64,000 nt of DNA from Paenibacillus sp. DMB20. Lineage in GTDB: Bacteria; Bacillota; Bacilli; Paenibacillales; Paenibacillaceae. The position numbers were made by a program, and so were the translations under genes. The stretch lies in the NCBI RefSeq assembly GCF_000987955.1, contig NZ_LAZU01000037.1:372001-436000 (forward strand). The letters run 5' to 3'. Below, piece by piece: positions 36,130-46,295 of the stretch. Position 1 is the first letter of the stretch, and every line of letters starts with the position of its first letter. The notes below the pieces were generated by a model. It was not told the origin of the DNA. It ran no database searches and saw nothing but the letters and a program-made list of their open reading frames with translations.

Positions 36130-38011
36130 GATTCTCTACCCCCAGCGTTACTTTCATTTAAAACAACCGACATCACCGATGACTGTCCTTTTTTAACGGT
36201 TTTAAACGGAGCGAAGCTCCAGGACCTTACTTTATCCGGATTCGTAATGACCATCGGCGTCGCCAGCGATGCCGCATGCGTCTTCAGATAGCCAAGATCG
36301 AATTTGACAAGAAGCTGACCCGGCTCCACCGCGTCGCCTTCGCTGACGACGGCCGTAAACGGCCCCTTCAGCTGCGAAGTATCTATGCCGATGTGGATCA
36401 GCACTTCAAGGCCTTCCGGCGTGGAAATGCCGATGGCGTGCATGGTCGGATACACGTGCATGACCGTTCCGTAAACGGGAGAGACCAGTTCTCCCTTTTC
36501 CGGAATAAAAGCCACCCCGCTGCCGACAAGCTTCGCCGCGAAAATATCGTCAGGGACTTCCTCGATCGGAAGCATTCGACCCTGGACCGGAGCGCTGAAC
36601 AATACCCGCGGCAGATCCCGCTGCATCAGCTTGTTGATTTCCTCGCGGATCAGCTCGGAATAAGTACCGAACACAACCTGCACATTTCCCCCGCCAAGCT
36701 TGATAATGCCGGCGGAGCCCAGCAGCTTAAGCGCATTCGTATCGATCTGGCGGTCATTATGGACCGTCAAGCGAAGCCGCGTCATGCAGGACTCTACTTG
36801 AACGATGTTTTCCTTGCCCCCCAGCGCCTCAAGTATAAGCGGAGCCTGGTAAGGAATATTCCCGGCCCAGCCTTCCAGCGCGGAGCCTTCTTCCCGGCCC
36901 GGGGTCGGAATGCCGAACCTTCGGATCGCCCACCTGAACAGAAAATAATAGACCAGGCCGTAAGCGAGTCCGATCGGAATGAGCATCCACGCGTTCTGGG
37001 ACAAGTGGAAATTGATCACGTAATCGATAAATCCTGCTGAGTAAGAAAAACCGTGATGTATGTTAAAGGTGTAGGTCAGCACCATGGCAAAACCGGCCAT
37101 TAGGGCATGAAGCACATACAAATAAGGCGATGCGAACAAAAAGGCGAACTCAATCTGCTCGGAGACTCCGGTCAGGAAGCATACCAGCGCGGAGCGCATA
37201 AAGGTCTTCCGGACCTTCGGCTTCAGGTCCTCCCGGGCCTCCTGGATAATGGCGAAGGCAATGGCCGGGAGAGCAAACATCATGATCGGGAACAGGCCCG
37301 CCATGAAATCCCCTGCCGTCGGGTCTCCCGCAAAAAAAACGCGGCAGGTCGCCCTGAACGGTGACGCCGTCCGCCGTTTCATAAGTTCCGAGCTGGAACC
37401 AGTATACGTTGTTCAGAAGATGATGAAGCCCGAAGGCCGTCAGAACGCGGTACAGAATGCCGTATAAAAACAGGCCGAACCCGCCCATATGTACGGTCAA
37501 GACATAAAAAGATTCAAGGCCGTCCTGAAGAACGGGCGCAATCCCCGTCATTCCCCAGGCAAACAGGGCCGAGAACAACCCCATGATGAGAAGGACAAAT
37601 CGGGACCCTCCAAAAAATTGTATCGCTTCGGGCAGCTTTATATGTTTAAAACGATTGTAGACCATGCTGGAAATGATTCCGAATACGATCCCGATCAAAG
37701 TCGAGGGATGGACGCTTCCGTTCCCGATCGCACCCGTAACCTGATCATAGATGAACATGCCGGCCAGCGCGGCCAATCCCGCGGGACCTCCCTGATTGGA
37801 CAATCCCCAGGCCACGCCGATCGCGAACAGATAGGGCATATAATAAAAAAACACCGTGGCCGGCAGCCTTTGCAACCTCGCCAAGGGACTCCATCCCCCA
37901 TGCCGCCCAAGGCAAACTTCCGACGCTGAGCAGGAGAGCTGCCGCAGGAAGCGCCATCGTAGGGAGCATGACCGCTCTGCCCAATTGCTGTAAAGATCCC
38001 AACCAATTCAA
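36126..38011 (-). CDS. PTS permease EIICBA, N-acetylglucosamine (NagE/NagP)-like, two frameshifts here
   Basis: Imports and phosphorylates a sugar. EIIC: N-terminal LGRAVMLPTMALPAAALLL through FGLHHLLNNVYWFQLGTY and RFFAGDPTAGDFMAGLFPIM-type motifs, which match GlcNAc rather than glucose permeases. EIIB: the active cysteine in VESCMTRLRL. EIIA: the active histidine in EVLIHIGIDTSQLKG. Two homopolymer excesses split it: A7 at 37845-37851 (GVFYYMPYLFA restored) and A8 at 37332-37339 (PRFFAGDPTAGDF restored). Corrected length is about 627 residues, close to E. coli NagE. Coupled to ptsI downstream. Specificity is inferred from family resemblance. Confidence 0.87.
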
Positions 38012-38077
38012 GGCGAGCCTCCTTTCTATTCTAGATGGTACGCGCTGAGCCGCTTTTTGTCAAAAAGAAAAGGCCGG

Positions 38078-38124
38078 AAAAGAAAACAAACAGGCCCTTT
38101 ACTCAGGCCTGTTCGTTTCTTTTC
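38078..38124 (-). terminator. Terminator of the CoA-binding protein gene
   Basis: GAAACGAACAGGCC with GGCCTGTTTGTTTTC on the minus strand, A/T-rich flanks on both sides. It separates the aroA unit from the PTS unit. Confidence 0.8.
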
Positions 38125-38134
38125 CCGTAGAGAG

Positions 38135-38557
38135 CTATTTGCCTCCCAAAGCGATGGAATCTTCCACCTTGATGCAGCGGTCCATAATCGCCGTCATCCC
38201 ATGCCGCTCCGCAATGGAAGCCGCTTCTTCGCTTATGATGCCCTGCTGCAGCCATAGCACTTTGGCACCGATCTCAGCCGCTTCCCGTGCCACGTCGGCA
38301 CAGTATTCGCTGCGCCGAAACACGTTGACGATCCCGACCGGCTCCGGGATGCTTTTCAGGGAAGGGTAGCACTTCTCGCCTAAAATTTCGTCCGCGTTCG
38401 GATTCACCGGAATGATCCGGTAACCCCGTTTTTGCATGGCTTGGGCCACCATGTAGGAAGTCCGGTCCGTTTTCTCCGACAAGCCGACGACCGCGATGTT
38501 TCCGGCATTCCTTAAAATGTCGGCAATTTGCTCTCGCGTTGGATTTTCAAAAGCCAT
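38135..38557 (-). CDS. CoA-binding domain protein (YccU-like)
   Basis: 140 residues with a Rossmann-type succinyl-CoA-ligase CoA-binding fold: IAVVGLSEKTDRTSYMVAQA, YRIIPVNPNADEILGEKCY, IVNVFRRSEYCADVA and KVLWLQQGI. Stand-alone members of this family have no firmly known function. ATG 38557 is used because GGGGAAAT precedes it and the family starts there. It starts 53 bp after aroA on the same strand, so it is probably cotranscribed. Confidence 0.82.
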   Translation of the reverse strand: MAFENPTREQIADILRNAGNIAVVGLSEKTDRTSYMVAQAMQKRGYRIIPVNPNADEILGEKCYPSLKSIPEPVGIVNVFRRSEYCADVAREAAEIGAKVLWLQQGIISEEAASIAERHGMTAIMDRCIKVEDSIALGGK

Positions 38558-38610
38558 TGCATTTCCCCTGCCTTTCCGCTCCCTGTTGAAGGAGCTAAGT
38601 TCTGTTTCCC

Positions 38611-39903
38611 CTAGTTTACCCATTCCACGTCGGCCCCAAGCGCCTTCAGGTGGTCAAAATATTGAGGGTACGATTTGGCCACATGGTGGGCATCCTTGAT
38701 CCGAAGCGGTTTACCGGCACGCAGCCCGACAACCGTGAGCGCCATGATGACGCGATGGTCGTAGTGGGCATTGATTTCCACGCCGCCTTCAACGCCTTCG
38801 GGACGGCCGTGCACGATGATTTCGGCCTGACGCTCTTCCACCCTCGCACCGGCTTTGCGCAACTCGGCCAAATAATCGGTAATCCGGTCGCATTCCTTGT
38901 AACGTAGGTTCTCTACATTATAGAAACGGGAGGTTCCTTCGGCGAACACCGCGGCGGCCACCATGGCCAGAACCGCGTCCGTCGCCGTGTCCCCGTCAAA
39001 CTCCAGCGCTTTCAGCGTTCCGTTGCCCTGAACCCGCACGTTGCCGTTCTCGTGGACAAGCGGAACCTGCATCATTCTCAGAACGTCAACGATCGCGCGT
39101 TCTCCTTGCTTGCTGTCCTCGGACAAATTCCGGATGGTCACGTCCGAACGCGTTACCGCGGCAGCGGCCAATACCGCAGCCGATCCCGGATAGTCCCCCT
39201 GCACGGTGTACGTCTTCGCCTGATAGCTCTGCCTTCCGGGTACGCGGAAAAACATGTATTCCTCATCGGCATAAACGACGATTCCCGCCTGCTCCAGCAC
39301 CTCCAGCGTCTGCCCGATCACGACCTTCGATTTCAGATCTCCGGTAACGGTGATCTCGCTGTCCTCCTCGAGCAACGGCGTCAGGAACAGCAGCGCGCTC
39401 AAGTACTGGGAGCTGACGGAGCCCGAAACGGTAATGCTTCCGCCTTTTGGCCGGCCGCCGCGGATCGTAATCGGAAGACGCCCGTTGCTGTGCTCCACCT
39501 GGACCCCAAGCTGGCCGAGGGCGTCGATCAGGTCGTCATGCGGGCGCTTGCCGAGGGAATCCGGATAAGTATTCACAAACGCAACCTCTTCGGACAACGA
39601 AGCGATTCCCATCAGGAACCGGAGCACGGCCCCCGCGTTGCCGACGTTCAATTCTTTGACGCTGCGGGGGGTTTTTCCGAATCCGGTGATGACCGCTTTT
39701 TCGTCGTCCTCCGTCAAAGTGGCGCCAAGATCCTGGATGCAGCGTCTCATGGCGTCGCTGTCCTCGCTGTGGGCAGGGTAGTAAATCGTGCTTTCCCCTT
39801 CGGCAAGAGCGGCCGCAAGCAAATAACGGGTCGTGTAATTTTTCGAGGACAACGCTCCGATTTCGCCCTTTAATACCGGTGTCGGTCTGACAATAACGTC
39901 CAT
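38611..39903 (-). CDS. aroA: 3-phosphoshikimate 1-carboxyvinyltransferase (EPSP synthase), divergent substrate loop
   Basis: Sixth step of the shikimate pathway, adding the enolpyruvyl group from PEP. Catalytic residues are kept: SSKNYTTR (Lys21, Arg26), SVSSQYLSALL, the Asp in TATDAVLAM, KECDRI and YDHRVIMAL. The loop equivalent to E. coli Asn94-Pro101 reads NAGAVLRF, so the Thr97 and Pro101 positions are Ala92 and Phe96. Both positions influence glyphosate binding in characterised enzymes. 430 residues from ATG 39903 (AAGGAGAG ten bases upstream). It heads a unit with the CoA-binding gene; aroK lies nearby. Confidence 0.92.
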   Translation of the reverse strand: MDVIVRPTPVLKGEIGALSSKNYTTRYLLAAALAEGESTIYYPAHSEDSDAMRRCIQDLGATLTEDDEKAVITGFGKTPRSVKELNVGNAGAVLRFLMGIASLSEEVAFVNTYPDSLGKRPHDDLIDALGQLGVQVEHSNGRLPITIRGGRPKGGSITVSGSVSSQYLSALLFLTPLLEEDSEITVTGDLKSKVVIGQTLEVLEQAGIVVYADEEYMFFRVPGRQSYQAKTYTVQGDYPGSAAVLAAAAVTRSDVTIRNLSEDSKQGERAIVDVLRMMQVPLVHENGNVRVQGNGTLKALEFDGDTATDAVLAMVAAAVFAEGTSRFYNVENLRYKECDRITDYLAELRKAGARVEERQAEIIVHGRPEGVEGGVEINAHYDHRVIMALTVVGLRAGKPLRIKDAHHVAKSYPQYFDHLKALGADVEWVN

Positions 39904-39990
39904 TGTATGTAATCTCTCCTTCAAACATATCGATTTTTTTTCTTCAAAAGGTTGAACCCGTAATAGGACTGGCTTCGCCATAAATGGAAA

Positions 39991-40020
39991 TTGACAGGTA
40001 AATCTACGCTTAGGTATCAT
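39991..40020 (+). promoter_or_regulatory. Promoter of the rhodanese gene
   Basis: Consensus TTGACA (39991-39996), 18-bp spacer and TATCAT (40015-40020), 50 bp upstream of the rhodanese ATG. Confidence 0.8.
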
Positions 40021-40070
40021 TAAGGACAAGGCTACGGGAACGATAAAACTTACAGAAAAGAGGTCGCTTT

Positions 40071-40382
40071 ATGAAAGATATTCCGCAAATTGATCCTTCC
40101 GAATTGAAAAGCCGGCTTCAAAGCGGAGAGAACATTTACATGATCGATGTCCGCGAAGACGATGAGGTGGCCCAGGGCATGATTTACGGCGCCAAGCATA
40201 TTCCCATGGGCGATATCCCCGCCAGACTCGACGAAATCCCCCGGGATACCGAGGTTATCTTCATATGCCGAAGCGGCGGGCGCAGCCAGCGGGTATGCGA
40301 ATTTTTAAGCCGGCAGGGTCTCGGCAACGTCGTAAACATGCAGGGCGGCATGCTGGAGTGGTATGCCGGGGAGGAAGAGTGA
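40071..40382 (+). CDS. Single-domain rhodanese
   Basis: 103-residue sulfurtransferase-type protein. The active cysteine is in FICRSGGRSQR, and the domain also shows YMIDVREDDE and GAKHIPMGDIPAR. It may carry persulfide sulfur for thio-modification or detoxification; the partner is unknown. Monocistronic, with its own promoter and terminator, divergent from aroA. Confidence 0.92.
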   Translation: MKDIPQIDPSELKSRLQSGENIYMIDVREDDEVAQGMIYGAKHIPMGDIPARLDEIPRDTEVIFICRSGGRSQRVCEFLSRQGLGNVVNMQGGMLEWYAGEEE

Positions 40383-40411
40383 ACCGGCCAGCTGCAGGTT
40401 GAATTCATCAT

Positions 40412-40446
40412 AAGGACCGGGAGAGCTTCTTCCCGTCCCTTTTTTT
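40412..40446 (+). terminator. Terminator of the rhodanese gene
   Basis: AGGACCGGGA pairs with TCCCGTCCCT with one bulge, followed by T7. Confidence 0.82.
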
Positions 40447-40473
40447 GTACTCGTACACAGGACCTCGGCCGGC

Positions 40474-40989
40474 TTAACCGCGGTAATGCGCTAAAACCTC
40501 AAGAGCCACTTCATGGGCGGACCGCCCTGTCGTATCCACGGTGACATGCGCAAACCGGTAACAGTCCCTTCGCTCCTCCATGAGCTGCCGCACTCTTTCC
40601 TCCAGATTATCTCCGGCCAAAAGCGGGCGCCCCGAGTCGCCGCGGACCCGGTCGATAATGGAGGTCTCGTCCGCCGTCAACGCGGCAACCCAACCTTTTT
40701 GACTCATCAGCTCGCAATTTTCTTTCCGGAGCACGGCTCCTCCGCCGGTCGCAATGACCAGGCGCCGCCGTCCGAGAACTCTGTCCAGGACTGCGGATTC
40801 GGCATTTCGAAAAAAGGCCTCGCCCTCGCTCTCAAACATCGCCGGTATGGACTTGCCGACCGCCTTCTCGATTTCACGGTCCAGGTCCAAAAGCGTATAG
40901 CCCAGCTGTTGCGCGATCAAATGGCCGGCGGTGCTCTTTCCGGTTCCCATCATCCCGATCAGGATGATATTGCGGTCACGCTGATCCAT
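40474..40989 (-). CDS. aroK: Shikimate kinase
   Basis: Phosphorylates shikimate at O3. P-loop GMMGTGKST at residues 12-20, shikimate-binding LLDLDREIEKAVGKSI and ATGGGAVLR, and the lid RGDSGRPLL. 171 residues, standard length. Two genes away from aroA on the same strand, separated by the divergently placed rhodanese gene. Confidence 0.94.
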   Translation of the reverse strand: MDQRDRNIILIGMMGTGKSTAGHLIAQQLGYTLLDLDREIEKAVGKSIPAMFESEGEAFFRNAESAVLDRVLGRRRLVIATGGGAVLRKENCELMSQKGWVAALTADETSIIDRVRGDSGRPLLAGDNLEERVRQLMEERRDCYRFAHVTVDTTGRSAHEVALEVLAHYRG

Positions 40990-41233
40990 ATTCTCACCCC
41001 ATTTGTGGTTTTAGCCTATTGAAAATAGCGACTTTTTTTGAACATCCTACTAAACTTTTTCATATCATACCACAGGGCCAAAAGATTGGACAATCCGGCA
41101 ACCGGGCTTTATACGGCCTTCCATCGTCCGTTTTCATATTTTTATATTCTCGAAGTCTATCTTTAGCCGGCTTGTCATATAAATAATATTGCCCGGTGAT
41201 TAACGATTATGTCGTAGGAGTGATATCGAAACC

Positions 41234-41528
41234 ATGTCTGACGAACAACAGACCCGAACTGAACCGCCAAAGCGGATCAGCCTAATTCTGGATTCTTCGC
41301 GTCCGCTCTGCAGGGAGGACATCATCTGGGTGCTGCATTACGTGCAAAAAAAAAGTGGCCTCGAAAGACCCGGCGCTGCTGGATCTCTCAAAGCCACGAT
41401 TATTGCAAACCTTCGCCAGGTACAGTGAGGCCGCTATGCTGCTCCTCGGCAGCAAGACACACGTCCATATCGACAATGACGGCATTCGCGCCTGCCTGGC
41501 CGATCTGCTGAACGGACTAAAGGATTAG
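41234..41528 (+). CDS. Small conserved hypothetical protein, frameshifted here
   Basis: Not recognised. It starts [20 protein letters not shown] with AGGAGTGAT about ten bases upstream. A run of nine A at 41346-41354 ends the visible frame early; with eight it continues [19 protein letters not shown] to the stop at 41528, about 97 residues, helical and soluble. Its last codons overlap the stop of gnd (41525) on the other strand by four bases. About 240 bp before it hold no other gene. Confidence 0.6.
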
Positions 41529-42935
41529 TCCATCCAGTTAAAGTGGAATACGCCCTCTTTGTCCACGCGTTTAAACGTATGGGCGCCGAAATAGTCGCGC
41601 TGCGCCTGAAGCAAGTTCGCGGGCAGGTTCGCCGTGCGGTAGCTGTCATAATATGCCAGCGCGCTGGAAAAGCCCGGTACCGGAATGCCCAGGGATACGG
41701 CGGAAGAAACGACTTTGCGCCATGCATCCTGATAATTTTCGATGATCTCCTTAAAGAACGGATCCAGCAGCAGATTTTTCAGCTCCGGATTGTTGCTGTA
41801 AGCATCGGTAATGTTTTGCAGGAAGCGGGAACGGATGATGCAGCCGCCGCGCCAGATTTTGGCCAGCTCGCCGTATTTCAGATCCCAGTTGTATTCGTCG
41901 GAAGCTACGCGAAGCTGCGCGAAGCCTTGGGCATAGGATACGATTTTGGAAGCGAACAGCGCTTTGCGGACATTTTCCACGAATTCCGCTTTGTCTCCGC
42001 TGAAGCCTTCGGTTTTCGGTCCGTTCAGGATTTTGCTGGCTTCCACGCGCTCTTCCTTCATAGCGGACAGGAAGCGGGAAAATACCGATTCGGTGATCAT
42101 GGACAACGGAACGCCGAGATCCAGCGAGCTTTGGCTTGTCCATTTGCCTGTTCCTTTTTGGCCCGCCGTGTCAAGGATGAGGTCTACCATAGGCTTGCCG
42201 GTTTCCTCGTCGTATTTAGAGAAGATATCGGCGGTAATTTCGATCAGGTAGCTGTCCAGCTCGCCTTGATTCCATTCCGTGAAGATTTCATGAAGTTCTT
42301 TGGCATCCATGCCAAGAACGTCCTTCAGGAGCTGGTAGGCTTCGCAGATCAGCTGCATGTCACCGTATTCGATGCCGTTGTGGACCATTTTCACATAGTG
42401 TCCGGCACCGTCCGGTCCGATATATGTACAGCAAGGCTCCCCGTTCACTTTGGCGGAAATGGCGGTCAGGATCGGTTCAACCAGTTCGTAGGCGCTCTTT
42501 TGTCCGCCCGGCATGATGGAAGGCCCTTTGAGCGCGCCTTCTTCGCCGCCCGAAACCCCGGCTCCGATATAGCGGAAGCCTTTGGCTTCAAGATCTTTGT
42601 TGCGGCGTACGGTATCCGGGAAATAAGCGTTGCCCCCGTCGATAATGATGTCGCCTTGATCCAGGTGAGGCAGCAACTGCTCGATTGTAGCGTCGGTAGC
42701 TTGTCCGGCCTGAACCATGATCAGGATTCTGCGAGGGGTCTCAAGCGACTCCACGAACTCCTCGATCGAAAATGTTCCCGTCAAGTTTTTGCCTTCCGCT
42801 TCCTTCAGCAGGTCCTCCGTTTTTTTGCGGGGAGCGGTTATATACGGAAACGGTGAAGCCTTTGCTCTCGATGTTAAGAGCCAAATTTTTACCCATTACA
42901 GCAAGGCCAATCACACCAATCTGTTGTTTTGCCAT
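41525..42935 (-). CDS. gnd: 6-phosphogluconate dehydrogenase (decarboxylating), frameshifted here
   Basis: Oxidative pentose-phosphate step making ribulose 5-phosphate and NAD(P)H. N-terminal Rossmann motif [17 protein letters not shown], then [25 protein letters not shown], the catalytic [14 protein letters not shown], and C-terminal RDYFGAHTF. The T7 run at 42820-42826 separates the first 40 residues. With six, [19 protein letters not shown] is restored and the enzyme is about 469 residues, the usual length. ATG 42935 has GGAG seven bases upstream. Confidence 0.94.
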
Positions 42936-43135
42936 CTGGTTCTCCATCCTTTGCTCCATTTATTTGTAGGTAATCCATCCCTGATGTCACCATTTCGGAA
43001 TGTTTTACAATACACTTATATTAACGTTTTTCCGCGGAGAAGTGAACCCCTCCCGCCGAAAACCGGCCGCGCGAAAACACCCCTGACGTTCCGGAGGTGT
43101 TCATCGTGCTTTATTTAGTTTGTGCAGCATTCGCA

Positions 43136-43732
43136 TTACCATTCAAGGCGGAACAATTCGAGCGAAAGCTCCTGCAGCCTCTTCTTGCTCTCCGCAGCGG
43201 CCTTCTCGTCCCCCGCTTGCATGGCCTCGTACAGCTTCTCCAGCTCATCGTCTGTTTCCAGCCTGCAGAGCAGCAGGCGGCGCTCGCCTTCTTTCGATTC
43301 AAGCAGCCGGACCATTTCCTGTTCGGTCATGGGGTTTCCTTTCTGGTACAGCACGCGCTGCCGGTACCCCGAAATCTCGACCAGACGAATGACCTCGCCG
43401 AACAAAATATTTTCAATCAGGATTTGCCGATCCTTAAACCTCTTGACAACGGCGTGGCCGCGGGTGTTCTCAATCAGCTTCTCCATCCAAACCGCAAGTT
43501 TCGGATCCCGTATCATGTAATCCCCGACCAGCTTAAAGCCGCTCCCGGTACGCTGGAACCGCAGCTTGACAAGCTTTCGCCCGGTCCGGATCGAAATGAC
43601 GAACTGCACGTCGTTCTCACTCCAGTAAAGCGAATACCCTTCCTGGATCAATTCCTTGATCAGGTCCTGGATATGCCGGCGGTCAAACCGGAGCTCCAGA
43701 TTGCAATACTCCACTTCCTCGCTCTTATTCAC
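43136..43732 (-). CDS. Uncharacterised protein, helical C-terminus
   Basis: 198 residues from GTG 43732, which has AAGGAGGG seven bases upstream. The first 80 residues look like alpha/beta (VEYCNLELRFDRRHIQDL; LYWSENDVQFVISIRTGRK). The rest is charged helix ending QELSLELFRLEW. No family recognised and no membrane segment or signal. A weak hairpin with TTTT near 43073-43106 may terminate it. Confidence 0.6.
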   Translation of the reverse strand: MNKSEEVEYCNLELRFDRRHIQDLIKELIQEGYSLYWSENDVQFVISIRTGRKLVKLRFQRTGSGFKLVGDYMIRDPKLAVWMEKLIENTRGHAVVKRFKDRQILIENILFGEVIRLVEISGYRQRVLYQKGNPMTEQEMVRLLESKEGERRLLLCRLETDDELEKLYEAMQAGDEKAAAESKKRLQELSLELFRLEW

Positions 43733-44003
43733 GGCACTCCCTCCTTGGTACTCCTGCTCCTATCCGCTTCTTTGGCTAAGACGATTCCCCGTCGCTTGCT
43801 TTGACGTTGTCTTATCTATATCTTATACTTCATCTTATGTAACGGTAACTTGGTTTATTGACTATTTTTACCCCATGCCAAAAGGGCCCAAACCTTGCGG
43901 TTCAAGATAACCGTCCCCTTCAGCGTCGTTGTTCGATAAGGGTAAGAATATTCGTCCAAGAAGCGCACGTTATGAATATACGAATAAGAAAGGCTGTTGA
44001 TAT

Positions 44004-44627
44004 ATGGGTTTCACCGGATTTGCCGCTGAAGATTTCGATGTGTTTGCCGTACCCGGCCTGGAAGCCCGCATGGGCGCGCTGATCGAACGGGTGCGCCCGA
44101 AGCTGGAGGCTCTCGGAGCCGAGCTCGCTCCATACGTCTCCGCCATATGCGGCGAGGAGATGTTCGTACACGTGGCCAAGCACGCCCGCCGCAAGGTCAA
44201 CCCGCCGATCGATACCTGGGTCGCCTGGGCGGCGAACAAAAGAGGCTACAAAGCCCTTCCCCATTTTGAGGTGGGAATGTTTGAATCGCATCTGTTCATC
44301 ATATTTGCGATCATTTACGAAAGCCCGAATAAAAGCATATTCGCCGGCAAACTGGAGAAAAAGCTGTCCTCGGTTCGGTCCAAGCTGCCCAAAGACTATT
44401 ACTGGTCGACCGACCATATGAATCCGAATGGCATCTCTCATGCCGACATGGATAAGGAAAGCTTCTCCGCCCTCATCACCAAGCTGAAACAGGTGAAAAA
44501 AGCCGAAGTTATGTGCGGGCTGAGCATTCCGCGGGAGAAAGCCTCGACGATGGACGGGGGAGAGCTGATCCGGACGGTTCAGGAAACGTTTGAAACACTT
44601 TTGCCGCTGTACCGGATGGCGTTTTGA
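44004..44627 (+). CDS. YktB family protein (DUF1054)
   Basis: 207 residues matching DUF1054: MGFTGFAAEDFDVFAVPGL, VHVAKHARRKVNPP, DTWVAWAANKRGYKALPHFE and PKDYYWSTDHMNPN. The function of the family is unknown. It has a weak site (AAAGG) about 11 bases before the ATG. A long open frame on the opposite strand is only a coding shadow. Confidence 0.88.
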   Translation: MGFTGFAAEDFDVFAVPGLEARMGALIERVRPKLEALGAELAPYVSAICGEEMFVHVAKHARRKVNPPIDTWVAWAANKRGYKALPHFEVGMFESHLFIIFAIIYESPNKSIFAGKLEKKLSSVRSKLPKDYYWSTDHMNPNGISHADMDKESFSALITKLKQVKKAEVMCGLSIPREKASTMDGGELIRTVQETFETLLPLYRMAF

Positions 44628-44679
44628 CCGGATTTCCGGACCCCTTTGATACGAGTGATTGAGAAACCCGAGGAATTGA

Positions 44680-44729
44680 AAAAAGGATGCCGGACCGATG
44701 CTCTCGAATCGGGTTCCTGCATCCTTTTT
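44680..44729 (+). terminator. Terminator of the YktB-family gene
   Basis: AAAAAGGATGC pairs with GCATCCTTTTT across an internal partly complementary segment (CGGACCGATG…CGAATCGGG). Confidence 0.75.
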
Positions 44730-44756
44730 CATATAGCGAGACAGGCGCTCCGCAAG

Positions 44757-44793
44757 AACAGCCAAACCCGCAATGAATGGGTCTGGCTGTTTT
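44757..44793 (-). terminator. Hairpin after the MFS transporter gene
   Basis: ACAGCCAAACCC with GGGTCTGGCTGT. The minus strand continues TTCTT, a modest T tract. It lies 20 bp past the transporter stop. Confidence 0.65.
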
Positions 44794-44812
44794 GGCTGCT
44801 CCGTCCGAAAAA

Positions 44813-46109
44813 TCAAGCCTTTGCCCGGCTCGGTTGAGCAGGAGCCCCATGGCGGCGGGACAGGAACAAATGGATGAAAAACATGGCACACATCACGATT
44901 CCGCTCGCCACGAAAGGGGCGCCGTGGCCGACCCGGTCCCAGAGCCACCCTGAGATTACGGGGCCGAACACCATTCCCGAGCCCTGCAGCGTCAGAAAGA
45001 ATCCCCATACGGTCCCTCTCTCCCCTTTGGGGACTAAGCTGGCGACAAACGTATTCCAGCCAGGCAGGATCATGGCATACGCGATCCCTACCACGCAGAC
45101 CAGCACAAAGACGGCAGGAAGCGACTTGAACATGGTGAAAATGCCCAACGTTACCGCGCATAACAGAAAGCCGATGTTCAGGAAGCGCCTGGTCCCGAAG
45201 CGGTCGATCAGCCTGCCCGCCGGTATGAGCGCCAATACGGTAATCCCCCCGCCGATAACGAGGAGCAAACTGTATTGGTTTGGGGACAAGCCCAAGTCAT
45301 TGGCCACATACAGCGTCAGAACCGGGCTGAGAAGGCCGATGACGGACGACTGCAGGAAAAGCGCGGGATACACGAGCCAGCTTACGTTCAGCGTCGTTTT
45401 TATCTCGCGAAGCGTGGCCTTGACGCTCTTGCGAAGCTTCGTCAAGGTCTGCTTCAGCCCTTTTCCTTTGACTGCCGGATGGGAAGACGCCCCCGGCTTG
45501 ACAGGAATCTTCTTCCTGCCCGGAAGGAGCAGCGCCGTGATGACTAAAATAATGCCCGCCCCGATCAAGATCAAAAAAGCCGTCTGGTAGTTTTTCGAGG
45601 TGTGTTCCATGATAAAGTTCATCGTAATGGGACCTATGCCAGTACCGGCAAGCGCAGCCGTTTCCAGCGCTCCCATTGCGGTTCCGTTGCTGTTGTTAGG
45701 TCCCGATATTTCCGTTGCCCCGGTCATCGCGCAAGGCCATAGAGGTGCCGTTCCGGTCCCCAGGATCAGGCAAGCCAGCGACAGCCAGATCGGCCCGTCC
45801 GTAAATGAAATGATCAGCAGCGAGATGACCACCATGGCGAGCGCAATGGACATCGTGCCGCGAAAGCCAAGCCGCTCCGAAATCCAACCGGCCGGGCTCC
45901 GGAACAGGTTGTCTCCCAGATATTGAAGCGCAAAGGCCACTCCGATGACCGTCCCCGACACGCCCAGAATATTTTTCATGTAAACCGGAAGAATGGCCAC
46001 GAGCAATGAACCCTTCACAAATTCCACCAAAAAAAAGAATTACAAGCAGTTCAAAGAAAAATGGAGACAGCAGCCTGCGTTTTTCTGAGGTTGAGACGAT
46101 TTGAGACAT
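44813..46109 (-). CDS. MFS transporter, frameshifted near the N-terminus here
   Basis: Twelve-span major facilitator, about 431 residues. The MFS loop 2-3 signature is seen as GWISERLGFRG and its repeat in the second half as AGRLIDRFGTRR. A basic cytoplasmic loop (LPGRKKIPVKPG to LRKSVKATLREIKT) joins the halves. An A8 run on the plus strand (46029-46036) splits off the first 30 residues; with seven, LLVILFLVEFVKG is continuous and supplies the first membrane helix. The substrate is unknown; it resembles drug/sugar efflux MFS proteins of Bacillales. Confidence 0.82.
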
Positions 46110-46295
46110 ATTTCCACATCCTATCGTTCATACTGATACAGCACTCTCTATAGTCTTGCCTGTTCTCGGGAAGAAATGCCCTCATAACCTTTGCTTGCAT
46201 TCCCCCCCTATTTTGCTATACTCAATTTTGTTTATATGAAACACAAATCGACAATCATAAACAATTTCACCTACAGAAAGGTTGTGACAGGGTCC

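Noticed and set aside
41543-42856. 437-codon plus-strand open frame opposite gnd
   Set aside because: Antisense shadow of gnd.
43920-45161. 413-codon open frame on the minus strand
   Set aside because: Lies antisense to the DUF1054 gene and extends into terminators; composition is that of a shadow frame, with no ribosome site and no recognisable domain.
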